The position numbers and the translations under genes are program-made. Shown piece by piece: positions 54,301 through 63,300 of a stretch of 64,000 bases of DNA. The notes below the pieces were generated by a model. That model made no database searches. It was given only the letters and a program-made list of their open reading frames with translations, and was not told the origin of the DNA. The DNA comes from Metellina segmentata (Eukaryota > Arthropoda > Arachnida > Araneae > Tetragnathidae). How positions within the stretch are numbered: the stretch's first letter is position 1; every line of letters begins with the position of its first letter. The stretch is taken from contig OX375872.1 of assembly GCA_947359465.1 (NCBI GenBank), positions 126,802,337 to 126,866,336 on the forward strand, read 5' to 3'.

Positions 54301-57300
54301 TGTTACACAGTTCAGGAACTATCACACAGACTAAATATTCAAAAAAGTACAGTTCTTGATCATCTGAAGAAGATTGTTTATGTAAGCCGCTACGAAGTAT
54401 GGGTACCCTGTACTTTAACGCAACAGAATATGCTTGCTCGAATTTTAGCATACGATGCTTTGATGGAACGAAATGAAGAAGTTCCTTTTTTGAAACAGCT
54501 CATTATTGGAGTGAGAGATGAGAAAGAGATGCTATACTATAATGTTTCAAGAAAAAGATCACATGGTAAGCCAAATGAACCTCCCAAGTAACATCGAGAG
54601 GTGGGCTACATCCCAAAAAAGTAATGATTTCTATATGGTGGGACTACAAAGGAATTGTTCATTATGAATTGTTGCCACAAAATCAGACAATAAATTCATG
54701 AAAAAACAGTTGTCAAATGGCAGTATTAAAAGCAAAAATCAAAGCAAAGTGGCCGGAACTAACCAATTGTTGAGGTGTTGTCTTCCAGCATGACAATGTG
54801 TGACCCCACATTTCACTGAATGTCAGACAAAGACTTATTGAGTATGGCTGAAATGTTTTGTGTCATTTTCACCATTATATTATCCATCATATTAATTTTT
54901 CCTATTCACCAGACCTTTCCCCTCAGATTTTCACCTCTTCAGGTCAGTTCAAAATTCTCTGAATGTCCTTGAGTTCCAATTTTTTGGAGACTGTCAAATG
55001 GCACCTGAATGACCCAATATTTTGTATTTTTTCTCCAGTATTTTCTATTGCTATTGTAAGAGTTCCATTAAAGGGTTCCAACCCTTACAATTAAAATATC
55101 AGAAGATAAAAAATACAAAAAATTTGTGGAGAATGATCTTTTCCCCCATCTGACCCAAAATATTTAAAAATATTGTCGCTTGGATACTGTATATCGATAC
55201 CAATTACGGATCACAACATTTCTTAAGGGGATTGTAAAATTAGGGAAATTTTTGTGACAATATCGGGAAACTTTTTTTCGAGGATTTTGTTACCACCCTG
55301 CATGAGGTTCACCATGTATTATATAATGGTCATTTTTTTTAAATGGAATTTTTCCGTACAAAATCTGACATTTTTCTTTCTCAAATTAGTTTAAACTAGG
55401 TTGAGTATGAAAATATTTTAAATGCCTATAGACTAGTTTTTCAAATTGAGTCTGGAGATTTTTTTCCATTGGAGAAGTTTTAAGTCCTTACAAATATAAT
55501 TAGTGTTAAAAATAGTTTGTTTTTAGTTATGACATCATTTTTGTTAGGATGTGATAAATTCTAAATATCCTATTACAAAACTAATGCAGTTTCTTTTTAT
55601 GCATTCTAAATAACGATAATTTCTTAGACAAATTATTATTTTTTTCAGGTAATTCGTTTTGGCGAAAATTTACTGAATTTGTTAAAGTTAATTAACTATA
55701 GCATTGAAATCAAAGCTGCTCATACTTATGAAAATGCAGTGACAGACTTGTTTAATATTTTGCAATATTTTATCCATGCTGTTTTTCAAAGCTCATTTAC
55801 TGATAGGTAGGTTTACTTTTATATTTTCTTGCACATTTCTAAATTAGAGATTAATGTATTTGCTATCTAATAAAAATTATTTTTTAGGAATGATATATCC
55901 ACACAGGAATTGTTGGTAATAAAAGATATGGTTATGGTTTTTCCAAAATACATCAATGAAATTCCTTTTAAGTCAATAAATTTCCTCCTGAACATAACCC
56001 AAGAACAATTAAAATCAGTTAATTGTCAAGGTATGATGAACAGTTTTTCTATATGGTATATTAATGTGAATTATTTTGTGCTTTCTTACAAATTTCGTTT
56101 GATCTTGTGATTGTATTATATGTGTTATGGTAGAAAATAAATCTAAATTATCTCTTAAATAAAGTATATAGTCTTAATGAGACCAATTTCTGTATATGTG
56201 TAACAAAATGAATGTTTTTCCAGTATTGTCATTCAAATTTTTATGTTTGCATATAAAATCATGTAGTTACAATTAATGAAATTTGAGAGCTTTGGCACTG
56301 TAGCTTCTTCTATTCCCATCAAATTTATTTTGCGTTGAATACATATTGAAAGCAAAATATGAATAATTTTATGGAAGCTTTGAATACGATAACTAAGAAT
56401 AAAAGCAAGCAAAAAAGGATCAATCATGTTAAAGGTCACTGTAATATTGCATTCCACTTTTTTGGATAACTCTTTATAATCACAATAATTTTACTTATTC
56501 ATTTTTATTAATTTAAAGTTTTTAATTTCATTATAAAATTTATGTTTGAGTTAAACTTTTTTTCCTAATCCATTTGTCACAACATTTTTGGAATCCTTGA
56601 AACAATGGAGTTCAAGAACATGAATAAAAAAACATTACTTCTGCTTTGTAACATAATATTATATGTATGTAGTATATTAAAAGATTAATAATGTAAAAAA
56701 CTTATTCAATTGTTACTGTATGTTCAATTTAGAACAGCGAGCATAATTGCATAGGTAATTTCATTAGATTGAGGTTGGTGTGTAAAACTTACGGATGCAA
56801 CATGTGCCACAGAAATGGTTTAAAAAAATTCTGAAGTATACATACATTGCAGATGTGACAGATTCAAACTTTGAATCATTAAATTAATAAATTAAAAATT
56901 TTGCCATGATGTCTTTGTGTCTTATTCTATTTCCCCTAAAAAGTTATTACTTTTTAAACTTACGAATTTTTATTATTTTTATATTATCTTTTATTTTTTA
57001 ACTGCAAAGTTTTCTTTAGAAATATCTAAAAAATATTTCTCATTCTTAAGGGTTTGTAAAAACTTAACTTTTGAGGTGTATTCACTTTTCATTTTTACTT
57101 ATATTTATTTGATTTTCATTATTAATAAATTTAGTTTAAGCAAAATAGATTTAACTTTTTTATATGTTCCTCCTAGTAAACCAGGGTAAATATTTCCCTT
57201 AGTTTTTAATTTTTATAGTTTAAAGTTTATTTTCCATTTCATATAATCAGAATCAATTGCTTTTAGTACTGCTTTATATCCAGTCATTGTAAACATAATC

Positions 57301-60300
57301 TTAATTCCCCTGGGTTTTCTTTAATGTGTAAAATCGTACCAATATGTCGTTTTACTTTCAAAACTCTAAAGAAATAAAAAAAAATTCAGAAAGAATAAAA
57401 ACTAGATAGCAAATTGTAGACAGCTGTGTTATATGAGATCTATATATTTTCAGGTAAGGACTCTATAAGTAATATAGACTTAGGAGCTTTTGAAACAAAC
57501 TTTGTTTGCATATTTGTAACGAAATTATTTTTAAAAAAAATTATAAACCAAAATATAAGATGGTAAAACATTCAAATGCTGATTTATATACTCAAAAAAG
57601 CAGTACTATTAACTTTTAATCTGCAAATGGAATCTTCGTTAATCATCTTATAAATTGTTTTTTTTTCTTATAGAGGAGAAAGCTACAATGATTTGGCTTT
57701 TAAATATCCTTGAAGTTGGATCTACTTGTCCTGTATCAACTCTACAAAACATCATATACATATTACAAGATTTGAGTAATAAAAGTCACAGAGATGTTCT
57801 ATTGGAAGTGGTGAAAATAACTAAGAAGTTGATTGTTGAAAAAAACACTACTCAGCTTGATCCATTTTCTCTTCAGATATGTAGTTTGTTGAATACAATA
57901 TTTCAAAGGATTAATGTTGATTTTAAAGGATGTTTCCATTTGCATCTTCATTATTTTGACATCATACAACATATGTATAGGTATTTATCTTCTCTCTCAT
58001 TACTTTTTAAGCATGGTTAATCTTTGCAATTCAAAGGCCTGTTCATTAAAACTTTTGAATTAATAGTATGCTTTGTTCTCGATCCGAAAAGTTGAAGTAA
58101 ACATAAAATAATTTGAACTTCATTGTTTTAATTACTTAGCATAAATTCATTTGTAATAATTATCTTGGGTGGTAACAGAACCGGGAAATCGGGGAATTCT
58201 CAGGAAAAATTTTCAAATTTCACAAAAAATCCGGCAATTTTTATAAAAACGGTAACTATTGTCGTTTGTGGCCTATTTAGAGATGTGCGATTACGAGTAC
58301 TTTTGAGAATCGAATAAATCGTTTTCCCCGAAATTGTAATTAGAATATAGAACACTGCCGTCGTAATTTTCAATCCCAGCGAAAACCGTCGCCGTTAGGA
58401 CAGCGATACAACTTGTGGTATACAATCTTAAATTTGTGTAACTAATAATATTTTTTTTGTGCTTTTTTTTTGCTTGCAATAAAATTTTTGTAGAATTTTT
58501 GGAAAAGCTTCAGTTTAAATTTAAAGCAGTGTAACGGCCTTGGCGCTTTTTTGACACACTTCTAAATTTGCCAAGGAAGGAATTATTTCAAATGAACCAA
58601 TGTAATCAACCGACAATTCAACAAATATTGAAAGAAATTTAAAGAATACTAGCCACTGCATAGCCAGCACGCCGTTGCCTGTGACAGTTCTTTTCCTGGG
58701 GTCAGGTTCTAACTAACTAGGTGCTGCTCGCTAACCCCCACTGATTGCTTCGAATATGGTTTGAGAAACAAACCAAATGAGAATTTGTAGCCTATTGGAT
58801 TAGGGTAACAGCTTTCATGGTGTTGCTTCACATACTAAATGGAAATTCGTAGCCTATTGGAAGGAATTCGATGCAAATTTCCATTTGGTTTGCGAATCAA
58901 ACCTAACTATGAATATTGTGAACTATGATTTGCTTTGCAAATTGGATAACAGCCATAACGGAGTTGCCCATGGTGTTTGTTGGGAATTCGGCGTGATGTC
59001 ACACTAATGTATATCAGACAGCACTTGCTTTGCGGCAGCGGCGCTGTACGTTGAAAAACCGTATGTGTGCACCTGGACGAAAGGTTTAACTTTTCGCTTG
59101 CCGAGGTTGCCATGGAAACCATAATAATCGTAATGCAGATGGGTTGCCTTAATCTGCCCTAACTCGCTACTAGAAGTGCACTTAAAAAAAGCACCGAAAT
59201 CGTTGCCGCCGATTTAAACGTAGACTGAAGCTTTACCAATTTTTCATGTATATTTGCATTTGATTTTTATGTATATTTGGATAATGCAGGCACAGGTGTA
59301 AAAAGTTCATAATCAAAACATATTTTTTCCCCAGTTTTTTCAATTGCTATTGTTAGAGTTCCATTAAGGGTTCCAACCCTTACAGGGTTCCCATGGTCCT
59401 TGAAAGTTCTTGAATTTTGTTTTCCTAACTAGGGGGCTCTTGAAAGTCCTTGAAAATTACGAAACTTGCTAAAAAGTCCTTGAAAATACTAGATTTTTTT
59501 TACTAGTACTTAATTGCATTGGAACTTGTGTCTAAACTAGTTTCCTTCACGGCAGGTGCACAATTTGAGCGTCATTATGAAGTGTTACATGTTTTGACAC
59601 CACGTTTTATATATATGAATAAACCATAATGGGTGATGTATACATGAACTACTTGATATGTATATATGAACACACAAGGTCATACGCCATGTTTCGTTGA
59701 CGTGTCGTCCAATCGCTTTTTTGCATAAACTATACAAACATAAAAGAGTTCCGCCTCTTTGAACATTTCTTAAAATTGTCTCGGGGATTGGTGAAGAAAA
59801 CAAAGAAAATATTAAGGTTTTTGAAGGGGGTCACTGTTTTTTATTCATTTTTATATTAAAGAAATTATACAATTGACGTCACACGTTCAAGAATGAAAAC
59901 TTAACAGTTTAGGATACTGAATTATCCGTTTTCGTAAAACGAAGAAGTTTCTTCAAGCACGCTCACAATTCGGGCTTTGCATAAAATTCGGACTACCTGA
60001 GGTATCAATCTGGTGTAAAATTTTCCGCAGATTTTAATATAATAATATTTTTGGAAAAATATTTTTGGTTTTGAAAAGTCCTTGAATTTTTTTTGGACAA
60101 AGGCGTGGGAAGCATGTCTTACAAAAACAATAAAAATATCTGATGAGAAAAAATACAAAATATTTGTGGAAAATGGTCCTTTTTCCCCATCTGACCCTAA
60201 ATATTTTAAAATATTGTCGTGTGGGTACTGTATATCGATACCAATTACGGATCCTGACATTACTTAAGGGATTGATAAAATCAGGGAAATTTTTGTCACA

Positions 60301-63300
60301 CTATCAGGGAAATATCGGGGAACTTTTTTCGAGGATTTTGTTGCCAACCTGTTATCACATTAAAAAAAAATTTTCATTTCCCAATTTAATTTTGTTTAAG
60401 CTAAATTTAATTATTCTCATGTTATTTTTCAACTATGAAAAGTATTTTAAAATCTATGAAATGTGCCCAGTGCCCTTCAGTCATAGGCTGCATAATATAG
60501 TTTACCTTAAAATATTGTCAAGTTTTGATAGATTTAATGTCACTTACAACGAGTAAATTTATATACAGCTAAGGAATTATACAAGTGTAATGTTAACTAT
60601 GAAATTGGTGATCTAGTTATTGCAATTGCAAATAAATCATGCATATAGTTCATAGTTATTTGGGTTTGATAAGATTTTATACAAAAACAAATTATATTCA
60701 GTAATTTGTAAAATATGAATGCATATGCTTGGTCTCTATTTAGATGCTAGTTTCTGATTCACCTTATTTATCAAATTATCCCATTATTTTAATATTAACC
60801 TTATTTTAAAAATTAAGTGATAAGGATTTTCTTATTTCTAAATAAGACTGTTTTGGTACTACTAAATTTGCCAATGCTTGCTACACTCTGTCAGAATACT
60901 AAATCCTATTTGTAAAGCGTTATTCCAAAATTACTACCTAGCCTTTTTTTTTTTAGATTCATTGCTGAAAAGTACATTAATATTCTATTTCCTAAGGGAG
61001 TCTCAATCAAACTAAACCATTATGATTAATATGTTTTTTTATTTCTTATTTTTCATTTTTTAATGGTGACAAAAGTATTAAATTTGATACATGTTTCTTT
61101 ATATGTGTGTGATATATATCTACTCATGTTGAGGAATGTATAACTTTGAACATGCCTATTAATTATGTAATAAATGTTTTTTTTTTTTTTTTACAGGAAT
61201 AATTTCTGTTATAGGTTAGAAGGATTTTCTTATCTGGATTATTTTAATGCTGGACTTCGATGCAAGGAATATCTGATTCATAAAAACTTTTTTGATATTT
61301 TAAATCAGCATGTAGCTCCCAATTTCGAAAGCAGAATAAAATATTTAGTAGACCAAAGCAATATGGCTAATGTACCCTTTTCTCTCAACTTCTATGTTGC
61401 CTTAATAGTTACTTCCTGTTTTGAAGTGAACGTGAAGGATGCTCATCAAATTGGACTGTGCGAATCGAATCAAACTGTACTTCCTTCTACTTCAGGTATT
61501 AAAATGACTGATGTGGAAAGCACTAATATTGTAAGTGTAGTTAAATTAGTTAATTGCAAAATAAGTTTATTTGTGTGTGTATATATATATATATATATAC
61601 AAAAGTATACATATTACATCTAAAATTATGTATCATATTTTTTGTGTCGTGATTTGTAGGTTGAAAATAGCATAAGATGCTTGTTTCGAAATTCTAAAAC
61701 CTAAGGTAAAAATTTAATGAAGGTTTTAATATTTTTCTTAACTTGATTTTATTCATAGGAATGATACTTCCTTTTGTCTAGAGTTTTTGCTTTGCTTTTG
61801 CAATTATTAAAACGTAAACATAATTCTTTGCCATTCCAAAACCTTTTCTTTCATTTCTAATTGTGTATATAAGTGCAATTTGTTGGAATGTTAAGCTATA
61901 GAACAATAATTCTTGCAATGTTTAAAAAAATATCTGATGACTAGTCTGAGGTGAGGATGGATGTATATTAAGATATCTCATCAGGCACACACCCAGTAGG
62001 GTTCTTTGGGAGAGACTGAGCAAGTGGTCATACTCATGGTATGGTACTGTTATGTAATTATTTGTATGAAAGGTATCTTTACCCTTCAAACTTCACAATT
62101 GATTTAGCAGCAGATAGCCTCCCCTTAAGAGAAGTTGGTTTTAAAAAAATAAAACTTCAGTTTGTGCTAGGGGAATTTTTACAGATTTTATAAGGATGGA
62201 GAACATTCATTTGGAATTTTTACAGTCCACCACTCGTATTTATTTATAACTGGAGATTCCAAGAATTGCATGCAGTTGGAAATGGAAACTGGTTTATTAA
62301 AAGACATGTTACTTATGCGGCATGTAACTTTCTGTTCCATTCCTTTTGGCAGCATGCCACGAATTTACTATTCCATCACTCTGTCCATTATGGAAAATGG
62401 TGGAGTTTTACCACATTAGAGCTGAGGTCTCTCATGATAAGATATATATTTCCTTTACCTACTGTCAAACACCTAAAACAACAAAAAGAAACGGTTTGAC
62501 TGAACCTAATATAGTGTAGCTTAAGTTCTATGCTATAAATCCAAATTATCACAGGAGATTGGTGTAGGATTTTGTAACAAATATCCTAAACACTAATTGG
62601 TAATGTTTTCAAATCGATGAAAATTTAATTTTTATTTCTCTTTTTCTCGGGGAGGGGGCTGATGGACTTCAGTGTGCCATTGTTTTGTATCAAGATCTTG
62701 AAGTGTGGTTTCAAAATACTATTTATATTTTGTTGCATGAAAATCATAAAGTCTTAATCTTTTTATATCATGAAAATTATCTAAATAATTTTCTTCTATT
62801 TCCATTTGCTACTTCAAATTAACCTCCAAGACTTTTGTTGGATTAAACAAATTCTTCAATACACTTGTAAATGCACACTTAACTGTACTTGTAAAATCAG
62901 TTCCAAGTTAGGAAGGTCAGGTTATGGATCACCAATTGTAATATTTTCTGTAGGATTAATTTTGTTATAAACCTGTTATAATTCAATTAGCTATCAATGG
63001 TTTATAACCTACAAAGGTTAATATGGTAAAAATCTAAATGAGATCCAGTTCCAAGTAAGAATAGCAAAATGGTTTTCAATGTCGAATTCTTACAGTCATG
63101 AATATTTTTTTCCCAAGCCAAATCACTGACCTGAGGCTTGCGGAACTATAAAGAGCGACAGCTGCTTGTGAAAGAGCACTCATTGGTTGATCTGTTGCCA
63201 CTCTTAACAAGAACAATCACTAACATCCATGTGCTTACAAGCCAGGATTTGAACCCACAACCTGCTGGATGGTAGACAAGTGCTATGACCACTATACCTG

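Larger units (their letters stand above)
53193..55300. mobile_element. CAGGGTGG-family copy 3, carrying a mariner
   Basis: Ends are CAGGGTGGTAACAGAATT and TTTGTTACCACCCTG. Flanks TATGA and CATGA differ at one base of five. A mariner lies at 53920-55017. Confidence 0.85.
58165..60351. mobile_element. CAGGGTGG-family copy 4, carrying other repeats
   Basis: The left end is slightly eroded (TTGGGTGGTAACAGAACC) and the right end is TTTGTTGCCAACCTG. Flanks are both TTATC, a perfect 5-bp duplication. It contains hairpin repeat blocks at 58640-59080 and a CAGGGTTCCC-family element at 59383-60116. Confidence 0.85.
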
